Assembly: GCA_035409945.1 (NCBI GenBank) | Contig: DAONQC010000002.1 | Coordinates: 124,001-188,000, forward strand | Direction of reading: 5' to 3' | Length of the DNA: 64,000 bases | Source: MWEH01 sp035409945 | Lineage (GTDB): Bacteria; Bacillota; Clostridia; Christensenellales; DTU072 | In this document: positions 36,253 through 45,585 of the stretch, in pieces | Layout of the letters: each line of letters begins with the position of its first letter | How positions within the stretch are numbered: position 1 is the stretch's first letter | Notes under the pieces: model-generated | The model's database searches: none | What the model saw: only the letters and a program-made list of their open reading frames with translations | What the model was told of the DNA's origin: nothing | Program-made: the position numbers and the translations under genes

Positions 36253-37455
36253 TTACTCGATAATGCTTGCGACAACACCTGATCCAACAGTTCTGCCACC
36301 TTCACGAATTGCGAAACGAAGTCCTGCTTCAATTGCAATTGGGGTTAGTAAGCTAACGTTCATATCAATGTGGTCACCGGGCATAACCATTTCAACACCT
36401 TCTGGGAGTTTAATATCGCCAGTAACGTCTGTTGTACGGAAGTAGAATTGTGGACGATATCCGCTAAAGAATGGAGTATGACGTCCGCCTTCCTCTTTTG
36501 TCAAGACATAAACTTGGCTTGTAAATTTGGTATGAGGCTTAATGCTGCCTGGCTTTGCCAAAACTTGTCCTCTTTCAATATCTTGTCTATCAACGCCACG
36601 GAGTAAGCATCCTACGTTATCACCTGCTTTACCTTCATCAAGTAATTTTCTGAACATTTCAACGCCAGTAACAACTGTTTCTTTGGTTGGGCGAATTCCA
36701 ACAATTTGAACTTTGTCCTGAACCTTAACAATACCTCTTTCAACTCTACCAGTTGCAACTGTTCCACGACCTGTGATTGTGAATACGTCTTCTACTGGCA
36801 TTAAGAAAGGTTTGTCTGTTGCACGTTCTGGAGTTGGGATATAACTATCAACTGCATCGAGTAGTTCTCTGATTGGATCGCATGCTGCTGAAGCTGCATT
36901 TCCTGCAACCGCTGCTTCCATTGCTTTTAGTGCAGAACCTTTGATAATCGGAATATCGTCTCCAGGGAACTCATATTCATTTAATAATTCTCTGATTTCC
37001 ATTTCAACTAATTCTAACAATTCTGGGTCATCAACTTGGTCTGTTTTGTTCATGAACACAACAATGTATGGAACGCCAACCTGTCTTGCTAGAAGGATGT
37101 GTTCTCTTGTTTGTGGCATTGGACCGTCTGTTGAAGCAACAACTAGAATAGCTCCGTCCATTTGTGCTGCACCAGTAATCATGTTCTTAACATAGTCAGC
37201 GTGCCCTGGACAGTCAACGTGTGCATAGTGACGGGTGTCTGTCTCATACTCAACGTGTGATGTATTGATCGTTATTCCTCTTGCCTTTTCCTCTGGAGCC
37301 TTATCAATTTCATCATACTTCATAACTGATGCGTGTCCAGCAGCAGAAGCTACCATCGTAATTGCAGCAGTTAAGGTGGTCTTGCCATGGTCAACGTGGC
37401 CTATTGTTCCTACGTTTACGTGTGGCTTAGTTCTTTCAAATTTTGCTTTTGCCAT
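36253..37455 (-). CDS. tuf: Translation elongation factor Tu
   Basis: EF-Tu is a GTPase that brings aminoacyl-tRNA to the ribosome. The 400 residues show the G1 loop GHVDHGKTTL (19-28), the switch I RGITINTSHVEYE, DCPGHADY (G3) and NKTD (G4), followed by beta-barrel domains II and III ending GGRTVGSGVVASIIE. Length and sequence are normal. It has its own strong promoter 325 bases after fusA, so tuf can be expressed above the rest of the str operon. Confidence 0.99.
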   Translation of the reverse strand: MAKAKFERTKPHVNVGTIGHVDHGKTTLTAAITMVASAAGHASVMKYDEIDKAPEEKARGITINTSHVEYETDTRHYAHVDCPGHADYVKNMITGAAQMDGAILVVASTDGPMPQTREHILLARQVGVPYIVVFMNKTDQVDDPELLELVEMEIRELLNEYEFPGDDIPIIKGSALKAMEAAVAGNAASAACDPIRELLDAVDSYIPTPERATDKPFLMPVEDVFTITGRGTVATGRVERGIVKVQDKVQIVGIRPTKETVVTGVEMFRKLLDEGKAGDNVGCLLRGVDRQDIERGQVLAKPGSIKPHTKFTSQVYVLTKEEGGRHTPFFSGYRPQFYFRTTDVTGDIKLPEGVEMVMPGDHIDMNVSLLTPIAIEAGLRFAIREGGRTVGSGVVASIIE

Positions 37456-37576
37456 TTAACTTTCCTCCGATAACTTTATATTAATAATCGCTTGTTTTAT
37501 GATTATATATTAATTTAATAATGATTGTCTAGTTTTTTATGCCCGTTATTTAGGCATAAACGCAACATATGAGTGA

Positions 37577-37606
37577 AAGATATCACATTTTTTACATTTT
37601 TGTCAA
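37577..37606 (-). promoter_or_regulatory. Strong sigma-A promoter of tuf
   Basis: On the minus strand TTGACA (37601-37606) is followed after 18 bases by TATCTT (37577-37582), leaving a 5' leader of about 115 bases. The rest of the 324-base fusA-tuf spacer shows nothing else. Confidence 0.8.
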
Positions 37607-37779
37607 TCTTTTAACGCACATAACCACATAAAGACAATATTCATCTTTTCAAAAATGCTATCATAAGTCCCACGTGTCATGTAGCGTTATAAGACCTGTC
37701 TAATGTCCAACTTACTACAAAAACCGACACGTTAAGACAACACCTTTGCCTAAAATGCGACTACATATAGATTAATAAC

Positions 37780-39852
37780 TTAATATCTCTTTTTGCCAGT
37801 TAATCTTTCAAACTCGCTACTCGGGACCTCTGTATACGATGCAAACTGCATAGTATAAGTTCCTCTGCCTTGTGTTGCAGACCTTAATGTATTTGCATAT
37901 CCAAACATTCCAGAAAGTGGCACTGATGCATCTATAATTTGCAGACCTTTACCATTGTCATTCATACCTGATATAATGGCTCTTCTTAAATGTAACGTAG
38001 ATAAAACATCTCCCACATAATTTACAGGTGTTACTACCTCTACATCCATAACTGGTTCAAGTATTGTGGGATCAGCTTTTGTAGCAGCATCTCTAAACGC
38101 CAAGCTTCCAGCAATTCTAAATGCCATTTCCGAACTATCGACTTCGTGTGAAGAACCATCGACTAATTGAACTTTAAAGTCAACAAAAGCACTCCCTATT
38201 AAAACACCAGCATTCGCAGCCTCCAAAACACCGTCTTGTACTGCTTTAATGTATTCTTTTGGTACACTTCCTCCTACAGTTTTGTCTTCGAACACAATAC
38301 CTTTTCCTGATTCTTGCGGTTCTATAGTAATGACAGCATGACCATACTGTCCCCTTCCACCCGATTGTCTTATGAATTTACCTTCACCCCTTGCGGATTT
38401 TGTTATACTTTCCCTATATGACACATTTGGCTTTCCTACATTTGCTTCAACTTTAAACTCACGAAGTAGTCTGTCTACTATGATTTCAAGGTGTAATTCT
38501 CCCATACCAGCTATGATGGTTTGTCCCGTTTCACTGTTTGTATATGTCTTGAATGTGGGATCTTCATCTGTAAGTTTTGAAAGTGCTATACCCATTTTTT
38601 CCTGACCTAGTTTAGTTTTAGGCTCAATTGCTATTTGCACAACTGGATCTGGAAACTTCATGTTTTCTAGAACAATAGGATGGGAGACTTCACAAAGGGT
38701 ATCACCTGTAGCAATATTTTTTAATCCGACAAGTGCAATTATATCTCCTGCATGTGCTTCTGTTATGTCGGTTCGACTATTTGCGTGCATCCTTAATATT
38801 CTGCCTACTCTTTCTTTCGTATCCTTTCTACCGTTATATACCATAATCCCAGTTTTTATAGTTCCACTATATATTCTGAAATATGTTAATTTTCCAAAGA
38901 ATGGATCTGTGACTATTTTAAATGCAAGTCCACAGAAATAATCATTATCATCAGCTTTTCTTTCTATTTTCTTCCCTCTCCATTCTCCCTCTACATTTGG
39001 AACCTCAGTTGGAGATGGTAAAAAGTCAATTACCGAATCTAATAGTTTTTGTACACCTTTATTTCTATATGCACTACCACAAAGTACTGGCGTTACCTTT
39101 AGTTCTATCGTAGCTTTATGTAAGGCCCTTATTATTTCTTCTGGCTCTACTTCTTCGCCTTCAAGATATTTAACCATTACAGTATCATCAAAATCTGCAC
39201 ACACTTCCAGTAACTTTGCTCTAGCTACTTTTGCCATTTCCATATATTCTTCTGGAATTTCTAAATCCTGATAATCTAGTCCCATGTTTTCATTATCATA
39301 AAATCTGGCATGCTTATATATCAAATCGACATATCCTACAAAAGTGTTTTCTTTTCCCATTGGTAGTACGATAGGCACGGCGTTTGCATGCAACCTTTCA
39401 TTCATCATATCTACTGCACTGTAAAAGTCTGCTCCATTTATATCCATTTTATTTATGAAAGCAATTCTTGGAACTTTATACTTTTCAGCTTGACGCCACA
39501 CTGTTTCCGATTGTGGTTCAACCCCACCTTTTGCACAAAACACAGCCACAGCTCCATCTAGCACGCGCAAACTTCTTTCAACTTCTACAGTAAAATCAAT
39601 GTGACCTGGAGTGTCAATTAGGTTAATAACGTAATCTTTCCAAACTGCAGTTGTTGCAGCAGAAGTTATCGTTATTCCCCTTTCTTGTTCTTGTTCCATC
39701 CAATCCATTGTTGCAGCACCGTCATGAACTTCGCCAATTCTATGCGTAACACCAGTATAGAACAATATTCGCTCCGAAGTTGTTGTTTTCCCAGCGTCAA
39801 TATGTGCCATAATACCTATGTTTCTTACTTTGTCTATTGGATAATTTCTCAT
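37780..39852 (-). CDS. fusA: Translation elongation factor G
   Basis: EF-G is the GTPase that drives translocation of tRNA and mRNA on the ribosome. The 690 residues start MRNYPIDKVRNIGIMAHIDAG (first part of the G1 region, TTT follows) and contain DTPGHIDF, NKMD and the domain IV/V segments GRGTYTMQF and the final FERLTGKKRY. Length is standard, and nothing suggests the paralogue EF-G2. It lies in the order rpsL-rpsG-fusA, 170 bases after rpsG. Translation starts after GGAAG. Confidence 0.99.
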   Translation of the reverse strand: MRNYPIDKVRNIGIMAHIDAGKTTTSERILFYTGVTHRIGEVHDGAATMDWMEQEQERGITITSAATTAVWKDYVINLIDTPGHIDFTVEVERSLRVLDGAVAVFCAKGGVEPQSETVWRQAEKYKVPRIAFINKMDINGADFYSAVDMMNERLHANAVPIVLPMGKENTFVGYVDLIYKHARFYDNENMGLDYQDLEIPEEYMEMAKVARAKLLEVCADFDDTVMVKYLEGEEVEPEEIIRALHKATIELKVTPVLCGSAYRNKGVQKLLDSVIDFLPSPTEVPNVEGEWRGKKIERKADDNDYFCGLAFKIVTDPFFGKLTYFRIYSGTIKTGIMVYNGRKDTKERVGRILRMHANSRTDITEAHAGDIIALVGLKNIATGDTLCEVSHPIVLENMKFPDPVVQIAIEPKTKLGQEKMGIALSKLTDEDPTFKTYTNSETGQTIIAGMGELHLEIIVDRLLREFKVEANVGKPNVSYRESITKSARGEGKFIRQSGGRGQYGHAVITIEPQESGKGIVFEDKTVGGSVPKEYIKAVQDGVLEAANAGVLIGSAFVDFKVQLVDGSSHEVDSSEMAFRIAGSLAFRDAATKADPTILEPVMDVEVVTPVNYVGDVLSTLHLRRAIISGMNDNGKGLQIIDASVPLSGMFGYANTLRSATQGRGTYTMQFASYTEVPSSEFERLTGKKRY

Positions 39853-40022
39853 TTTTTCTTCCTTATAACCATAGGGTTATTTCTCATTATTTATCGTCTT
39901 TATATGAATAACTTTATATTATATATTTTCCAATTTCATTACATAGCAAGGCGGTACGACGTTTACACCATACCGCTTGTTCCTCTTTTAATTTGTGTTG
40001 AATAACTAAAGGGCTATTAAGA

Positions 40023-40493
40023 TTACCAACGGAAATGTGCAAAGGCTTTATTGGCCTCGGCCATCCTGTGCATTTCATCCTTTCTCTTAACTGATGCGCC
40101 AGTTCCATTGTACGCTTCAAGAATTTCTTCTGCTAAGCGTTCTTTCATGGTTCTTTCTTTGCGCTTTCTAGAGAAGGAAACTAGCCAGCGGATACCGAGG
40201 GTTTGCCTGCGCTCAGGCCTTACCTCCATAGGTACTTGGTAGTTAGCACCACCAACTCTTCTTGCCTTTACTTCTAACATTGGCATTACATTCTCAAGCG
40301 CTTTGAAAAACACTTCATCTGGATCGAGACTTAGCTTCTTTTTGATTATCTCAAATGCATCGTACACAATTTTTTGTGCAACACTACGCTCACCGCTCCA
40401 CATTACTTGGTTAATTAGCTTGGTAATGACTTTTGAATTATATATTGGGTCTGGTAATACGTCTCTCTTAGGGACTGCACCTTTTCTTGGCAT
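40023..40493 (-). CDS. rpsG: 30S ribosomal protein uS7
   Basis: uS7 nucleates assembly of the 16S rRNA 3' domain in the 30S head. The 156 residues begin MPRKGAVPKRDVLPDP and show VKARRVGGANYQVPMEV and the C-terminal MAEANKAFAHFRW, all classic. It is second in the str operon and 82 bases after rpsL. AGGAGG is present seven bases before the ATG. Confidence 0.99.
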   Translation of the reverse strand: MPRKGAVPKRDVLPDPIYNSKVITKLINQVMWSGERSVAQKIVYDAFEIIKKKLSLDPDEVFFKALENVMPMLEVKARRVGGANYQVPMEVRPERRQTLGIRWLVSFSRKRKERTMKERLAEEILEAYNGTGASVKRKDEMHRMAEANKAFAHFRW

Positions 40494-40575
40494 TTTATTA
40501 TCCTCCTGATAATTTAATTATGCGCTTCAACTCTAAATAGTTATACGGGCAGAGTTCACATGCCCGTTATATATC

Positions 40576-40947
40576 CTACTTAGGTCTCTTAGCGCCGTAT
40601 TTTGATCTACTTTGTTTGCGTTTTGCTACACCTGCGGTATCTAATGTGCCACGGATAACATGATAACGAACACCTGGGAGATCTCTAACTCTCCCGCCTC
40701 TGATAAGAACTACGCTGTGCTCTTGTAGGTTATGGCCTTCACCGGGAATATACATTGTCCCTTCTAGTCCATTAACCAAACGAACCTTAGCAATTTTTCT
40801 TACTGCAGAGTTAGGTTTTTTAGGGGTTGTCGTTGTAACTGCTATACAAACTCCTCTTTTTTGAGGGTTGCCTTGTAACAGAATGTTCTGCTTTTTAGCT
40901 ACTTGACGAACTCTTCCTGACCTAACAAGTTGATTAATAGTCGGCAT
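40576..40947 (-). CDS. rpsL: 30S ribosomal protein uS12
   Basis: uS12 lines the decoding centre of the small subunit. The 123 residues are full length: MPTINQLVRSGR at the start, TTTPKKPNSA with Lys at the classical streptomycin position, GEGHNLQEHS, and LPGVRYHVIRG, ending SKYGAKRPK. The PNSAVRK sequence is wild-type-like. The gene follows the L7Ae-family gene by 69 bases and is in the operon started at the promoter at 41319-41347. Confidence 0.99.
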   Translation of the reverse strand: MPTINQLVRSGRVRQVAKKQNILLQGNPQKRGVCIAVTTTTPKKPNSAVRKIAKVRLVNGLEGTMYIPGEGHNLQEHSVVLIRGGRVRDLPGVRYHVIRGTLDTAGVAKRKQSRSKYGAKRPK

Positions 40948-41016
40948 TACGATTCCTCCTTGTAATTATTTTTATGGTATCTTTTTGAAGATAACAATCA
41001 GTTTATTTACGGTTTA

Positions 41017-41262
41017 CTACTTTAAAACTCCCACGACCGCACAGGGTACTTCAAGCCCAAGACTTACTCCTAGTTCTTCTTTTGACCTGGTGAAAGAAAG
41101 TGGTATTTCATTTTGAGTACAAATCTGTTTGACTTGTGTAAGGATATGTTCATCTGCATTTAGAGCTAATATTACAGCTGATATTTTTTGCTCCTTAATA
41201 CCCTTGATGACCTGCCGTAATCCTGCTACTTGTTTAACACTTCCTTTTTCTTCTGCACTCAT
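41017..41262 (-). CDS. rplGB: L7Ae-family ribosomal protein (RplGB/YbxF-like)
   Basis: The family binds kink-turn RNA; in Firmicutes this gene regularly precedes rpsL. The 81 residues include the L7Ae/L30e core AVILALNADEHILTQVKQIC and the end segment LGLEVPCAVVGVL. The usual pocket glycine-rich strand (GLRQVIKGIKEQK) is conserved. It is the first gene behind a perfect consensus promoter and leads the str operon. Its exact role in Bacillus and relatives is unsettled. Confidence 0.88.
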   Translation of the reverse strand: MSAEEKGSVKQVAGLRQVIKGIKEQKISAVILALNADEHILTQVKQICTQNEIPLSFTRSKEELGVSLGLEVPCAVVGVLK

Positions 41263-41318
41263 TACCGTTTCTTTGCTCGTATTTATTATTAATATATTAT
41301 TAATTTACGAACTTTACC

Positions 41319-41347
41319 ATTATATCAACCCTCAAAAACCTTGTCAA
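41319..41347 (-). promoter_or_regulatory. Consensus sigma-A promoter of the rplGB-rpsL-rpsG-fusA operon
   Basis: On the minus strand a perfect TTGACA (41342-41347), a 17-base spacer and a perfect TATAAT (41319-41324) sit about 57 bases before the rplGB start. It is the best promoter match in the window. Confidence 0.92.
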
Positions 41348-41428
41348 ACAATAAATATCATATGATATGCTGTTTAGAGAGTTTTTTCTATTTAGGCAAA
41401 TCAACGCACGCTATAGTGAAAGATTAAC

Positions 41429-41667
41429 ATCGAGTTTAAGCATTAATTATGGGTTTAGTACTTGCTTTTAGCTTCATATGTAAAAACTGCATGTCGGAAA
41501 ATAATACGCTACAGCGATAGGTTGCATCTAAATCTAAACCACTAGCTTTTAAACCTGCTTTATCTCTGCACTGGTAAGCATATGCTATGGCTAGCGACCT
41601 AAACTACAGGGATGGATTGGCATCAAGGTCTAAATCACTAGGTTCAATACCTGCCTTTATCTCTTCA
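41429..41667. repeat. Tandem duplicate of the tsaD 3' end in the tsaD-rplGB spacer
   Basis: The last 60 bases of tsaD (41604-41667, plus-strand words CTACAGGGAT, TCTAAATCACTAG and ACCTGCCTTTATCTCT) recur at 41510-41572 as CTACAGCGAT, TCTAAACCACTAG and ACCTGCTTTATCTCT, a period of about 95. A third, poorer copy may lie at 41429-41475. The rest of the spacer has only the str promoter. Confidence 0.75.
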
Positions 41668-42662
41668 AATGCGGCGACTCCTATCATAGCTGCATTATCA
41701 GTGCAATAAACAAATTCGGGTAGTTTTACTGAGAAACCTTCTTGCTCACCAGCTTTTGTTAATTCGGCTCTTAATACTCCGTTTGCGGCAACACCACCTG
41801 CAAGCACAATTGTTTTTAATCCCTTCTCTTTTGTTGCCCTTATTGCATTGTCCACTACATATGATACAACTGCATTTTGAAAAGACGCAGCAAGATCCGC
41901 AGCATTAATTTCTTCGCCTCTTGCTTTGGAATTTGAAACTAAATTAGCGATAGCTGTTTTAATACCACTAAATGAAAAATCATAGTGATCTTCATTTCTA
42001 AAAGGACGGGTAAATTTATATGCTTCTTTATCGCCCTCCCTTGCAAGCTTTTCGATTTTAGGACCACCTGGGTATCCTAAACCTAATATTCTTGCTACCT
42101 TATCAAAGCTTTCTCCGATCGCATCATCTCTAGTTTGCCCAAGAGATATCATGTCTTTATCAGCAAAGCCATTTACTTCATATATGTTTGTATGACCACC
42201 ACTTACAATCAGTGCAATGTATGGAGGATTTAACTCCGGATATGTTATATAGTTGGATGCGATATGCCCTTTAATGTGGTTAATGGCTATAAGCGGTAAG
42301 TCTAATGCATATGCTAAAGCTTTAGCATAACAAAGTCCAACGAGCAATGCTCCTAGTAGACCCGCACCATATGTTACAGCAACAACATCTATATCTTGAA
42401 GAGTTACTCCTGCCACTTCTAAGGTTTCTGTTAAAAGGCTATCTATTGCTAATGTATGATTTCTAGAAGCTATTTCAGGAACAACACCCCCAAATCTTTT
42501 GTGTATTTCTATCTGAGAGGAAATCATGGAGGCAAGAACTTTTCTTCCCCTTACAACTGAGCAAGCAGTCTCATCACAACTGCTTTCAAAAGCAAGAATC
42601 AAATAATCATCTCTATCTCTTAGCTTGTTTAACTTTTCCCTAGCTATTTCTATATATGTCAT
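41604..42662 (-). CDS. tsaD: tRNA N6-adenosine threonylcarbamoyltransferase TsaD
   Basis: TsaD, with TsaB and TsaE, transfers the threonylcarbamoyl group to A37 of tRNAs reading ANN codons. The 352 residues have an N-terminal extension of about 20 (MTYIEIAREKLNKLRDRDDY) before the usual ILAFESSCDETACSVV. The metal-binding HIKGH motif is intact, as are SGGHTNIYEV, GLGYPGGPKIEKLA, FSGIKTA and LAGGVAANGVLR. It is unusual to find it between recD2 and rplGB. The 3' end is duplicated in the following spacer. Confidence 0.97.
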   Translation of the reverse strand: MTYIEIAREKLNKLRDRDDYLILAFESSCDETACSVVRGRKVLASMISSQIEIHKRFGGVVPEIASRNHTLAIDSLLTETLEVAGVTLQDIDVVAVTYGAGLLGALLVGLCYAKALAYALDLPLIAINHIKGHIASNYITYPELNPPYIALIVSGGHTNIYEVNGFADKDMISLGQTRDDAIGESFDKVARILGLGYPGGPKIEKLAREGDKEAYKFTRPFRNEDHYDFSFSGIKTAIANLVSNSKARGEEINAADLAASFQNAVVSYVVDNAIRATKEKGLKTIVLAGGVAANGVLRAELTKAGEQEGFSVKLPEFVYCTDNAAMIGVAAFEEIKAGIEPSDLDLDANPSL

Positions 42663-42701
42663 CTTATCCTCTTAACTGTTTATACATTAATGTTATAGTA
42701 A

Positions 42702-42930
42702 CTGGCTTAATTACTTTCGTTATTTACGGTAGAATACTTTCATAGTTTGACTTGATTACCTAGTTTAGCATCCAGACTTGAGCATTGTTTTAGTGCGGAT
42801 TAATCATCTTAGTTATTTAAACCTGCGTCGTATTTAAACTGACTCTATGTATCAACCTTTAGGCTATAGTATCATTTTATGAAACTGTCGAGGCCCCTAG
42901 TATTGTTTTGGTATGGTTTAATCATCTTCA
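42702..42930. repeat. Tandem duplicates of the recD2 3' end
   Basis: The gene end (from about 42892: CTAGTATTGTTTTGG, then GGTTTAATCATCTT) is matched by TGAGCATTGTTTTAG with GGATTAATCATCTT at 42780-42812, and more weakly by GGCTTAATTACTTT at 42702. Steps are roughly 95 and 118 bases. The matching stretches continue with TTCGTTATTTA and TTAGTTATTTA in the two duplicates. Confidence 0.65.
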
Positions 42931-45290
42931 TCATCGTCATCAAAGGTGTTGAAAAAGTCATTATCCAGTTCGTCTAAATCCTCTTGGCTTTCGGATTTTT
43001 TTGCACTAAATAACTTGATTTGCTCTCTAATCAAATCTTCTTGAGACTTACCAGTACTTGATTCTGAGTCAGCTTCTAAAAGTAGCTTTTTCAAAAAGGT
43101 CTCCCTTCTAGCTACTCTATTATTATTTACCATACGGCGGAGTGCATCTATTGAACCTACAATTACTACCATCCCTTTAGCTCTAGTTATTGCAGTGTAT
43201 AACAAATTTCTAGTCATGAGTAGATGGCTACCTGAGATAGATAGTATTACATTTTCAAACTCACAACCTTGGCTTTTATGCACAGTAATTGCATATGCCA
43301 GCATAAGGTTATTATTCACTTCCCAAGGGTTATACTCTACAATTTTCCCATCTTCAAATGTAACTTCAACAACGCCATGTTTAATGCTTGTAATAAAGCC
43401 AAGTTCACCATTATATACCCCTTCTTCTGATTCAGTAATGATAGATAAGGGATGCAATGGATCTCTCTTTTCCCAAGGCAGGTTATAATTATTAACCGTT
43501 TGCATAACTTTATCACCTAAAGCATACTTTGTCTTGTTTGTTTCAAAGCTTCCTCTATTTATGTTGCCTCCGTTAATTGCCGTTTGTAACTTTATATTTA
43601 AGGCATCCACACCAACGAGACCTTTCTTAGATGGGGACAGCACCTGGATGTCTCTTGAATCAACACCATAATATGTGGGTAATCTATTCATTATTAAACT
43701 CACAACGGTATCTAAATTATCTTGCTCATCTCTAGCTTCAATGAAGTAAAAGTCTTTTGAGTTATTATCAAGAATAGGCATTTCACCTCTATTAATTCTA
43801 TGAGCATTTTGCACAATTAAACTGCCTTGCTCTTGGCGGTAAATTTCTGTCAAATATGTAACTGGTAATATGCCGCTACCTATCAAGTCTCCAAGGACAT
43901 TCCCTACGGCTACACTAGGAAGCTGATCTTTATCACCAACCAAAATTATATTTGCACCGCTTTTCATTGCTTTAAGCAGTGCGTTAAAAATGTATATATC
44001 AGCCATACTGATTTCGTCTAAAATGACGGTATCAAATTTTAAAGGATTTTGTTCATTAAATTCATATACCATCCCAGCTGAGGTCATTTTTACACCTAAT
44101 AACCTATGTATAGTTTTAGAAGAGTATCCCGTAGCTTCTTCTAGCCTCTTACTAGCTCTACCAGTTGGCGCAGCAAGACCTACACTGAAACCTAGCCTTT
44201 CTCTTATGTGAATAATACATTTAATAATAGTTGTCTTACCTGTTCCAGGTCCACCTGTAATGACTGTAAACCCTTCAGAGATGGCAGTAGCTATTGCTTT
44301 TTTCTGTGTTTCGTGAAAAAGTAATTTATTTTCAATTTCGTACTCGGCTATCATATGTGATATATCAGTATTAACTTTCTTTACATTTTTAAGTAGCTTA
44401 ATTGTTCTATATGCAATTGACCTTTCGGTAAGGAAGTGCATTCGTAAAGCAATTCTATCTCCTTTAATCTCAGGAAAATCAGGAGATTCTGGAATATAAA
44501 TGAGCTCCTTTTTGTCTATTAAATCTCTTAAAGTTGTCTTTATTAAATCTTTATCAACGTTTTCAAGCAGCTTAAATGTCTTATCAATCGCTACATCAGG
44601 AGATATGCAAGTATGACCATCTAGTTGTAAAAAATCATTTATAGCATAATTAATTGCTGCTTCTATTCTAAATGGACTTTGGGAATCTATACCTAGTTCT
44701 TCTGCTATCTTATCAGCCGTTTTAAATCCAATTCCCTCTATATCTTTTACAAGCGAATATGGATTAGATTCGATTACTTCTCTAGTTTTGTCACCATACC
44801 TTTCACATACCTTAGTTGCTTTATTAATTGTTAATCCGTGGCTTTGTAAGAAAAAAAGGTTTTCTCTAACTTGCTTTTGTGCTCTATACGAGTTCTGGAT
44901 AGTATTAGCTTTTTTCTCACCTATTCCCCTTATGTTATTTAAGGCACCAGGCTCGTCTAACTTGGTTAAAGTTTCATCTCCAAGTGCATCGACTATTTTA
45001 TTTGCAGTCACTTCTCCTATACCCTGAAACAGTCCGCTAGATAAAAAACTAATGATAGCTTCCCTATTCCCTGGCGCAATAAACTCGCAAGCTGTAAAAG
45101 CAAATTGCTCCCCATATTTGGTAGTATGTTCAAATTCTCCGGTTAATTCGACAACCTCGCCCTCTACGACTTGAGGAACATTTCCCCTAGCAAAGAAGTA
45201 GCCATCCGTATCGTTGTATAACGCAAGTACGGTATAGCCAGTATCTAGGTTTTGAAATATAACTTGTTCTATAGTTCCTCTAATAGTCAT
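42918..45290 (-). CDS. recD2: RecD2-type ATP-dependent DNA helicase
   Basis: RecD2 is a 5'-3' helicase of the RecD family that acts without RecBC and takes part in replication-fork maintenance and repair in Firmicutes. The 790 residues have the long N-terminal OB/HhH region (FQGIGEVTANKIVDALGD, about 90-107; LNNIRGIGEKKA), Walker A ITGGPGTGKTT, the DEISM Walker B, and the C-terminal YAITVHKSQGCEF and NLLYTAITRAK motifs. An acidic tail ends the protein. It is downstream of metK and upstream of tsaD on the same strand. Confidence 0.96.
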   Translation of the reverse strand: MTIRGTIEQVIFQNLDTGYTVLALYNDTDGYFFARGNVPQVVEGEVVELTGEFEHTTKYGEQFAFTACEFIAPGNREAIISFLSSGLFQGIGEVTANKIVDALGDETLTKLDEPGALNNIRGIGEKKANTIQNSYRAQKQVRENLFFLQSHGLTINKATKVCERYGDKTREVIESNPYSLVKDIEGIGFKTADKIAEELGIDSQSPFRIEAAINYAINDFLQLDGHTCISPDVAIDKTFKLLENVDKDLIKTTLRDLIDKKELIYIPESPDFPEIKGDRIALRMHFLTERSIAYRTIKLLKNVKKVNTDISHMIAEYEIENKLLFHETQKKAIATAISEGFTVITGGPGTGKTTIIKCIIHIRERLGFSVGLAAPTGRASKRLEEATGYSSKTIHRLLGVKMTSAGMVYEFNEQNPLKFDTVILDEISMADIYIFNALLKAMKSGANIILVGDKDQLPSVAVGNVLGDLIGSGILPVTYLTEIYRQEQGSLIVQNAHRINRGEMPILDNNSKDFYFIEARDEQDNLDTVVSLIMNRLPTYYGVDSRDIQVLSPSKKGLVGVDALNIKLQTAINGGNINRGSFETNKTKYALGDKVMQTVNNYNLPWEKRDPLHPLSIITESEEGVYNGELGFITSIKHGVVEVTFEDGKIVEYNPWEVNNNLMLAYAITVHKSQGCEFENVILSISGSHLLMTRNLLYTAITRAKGMVVIVGSIDALRRMVNNNRVARRETFLKKLLLEADSESSTGKSQEDLIREQIKLFSAKKSESQEDLDELDNDFFNTFDDDDEDD

Positions 45291-45296
45291 CCTGCT

Positions 45297-45510
45297 TTCC
45301 TTTTATCTCTCTAACACTACTAATTGTTGCGTATAAAGCAAGTAGCGCACTGTTTTCCTTTTTATCCATTTAAACTACTAAATATTTTCGAAGCAACCAG
45401 TGTGCTTTCCTTTCTTGTTGACCTTAAAGCCTAATTATTGTTTCGAAGTAGCTATCGTGGTCCACAATAATGTTACTGTTTAAACTACTAATTATGTTTG
45501 TGCTTTGTAT
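45297..45510. repeat. Degenerate ~65-base tandem repeats between metK and recD2
   Basis: Related words recur: AACACTACTAATTGTT, AAACTACTAAATATTTT, AAGCCTAATTATTGTTT and AAACTACTAATTATGTTT, with CGAAGCAACC and CGAAGTAGCT after two of them. At least four units are visible. No gene is present. Confidence 0.6.
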
Positions 45511-45531
45511 AGTTTAACACATAAAACGCAT

Positions 45532-45555
45532 AATTCCACCAAAGTAGGTGGAATT
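45532..45555. terminator. Hairpin after metK, probable terminator
   Basis: AATTCCACC and GGTGGAATT form a perfect nine-base stem with a six-base loop, 31 bases past the metK stop on the minus strand. No T-run follows on either strand, so termination efficiency is uncertain. Confidence 0.55.
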
Positions 45556-45585
45556 AAGAATATTTATGTAAATGATTTCAAACTT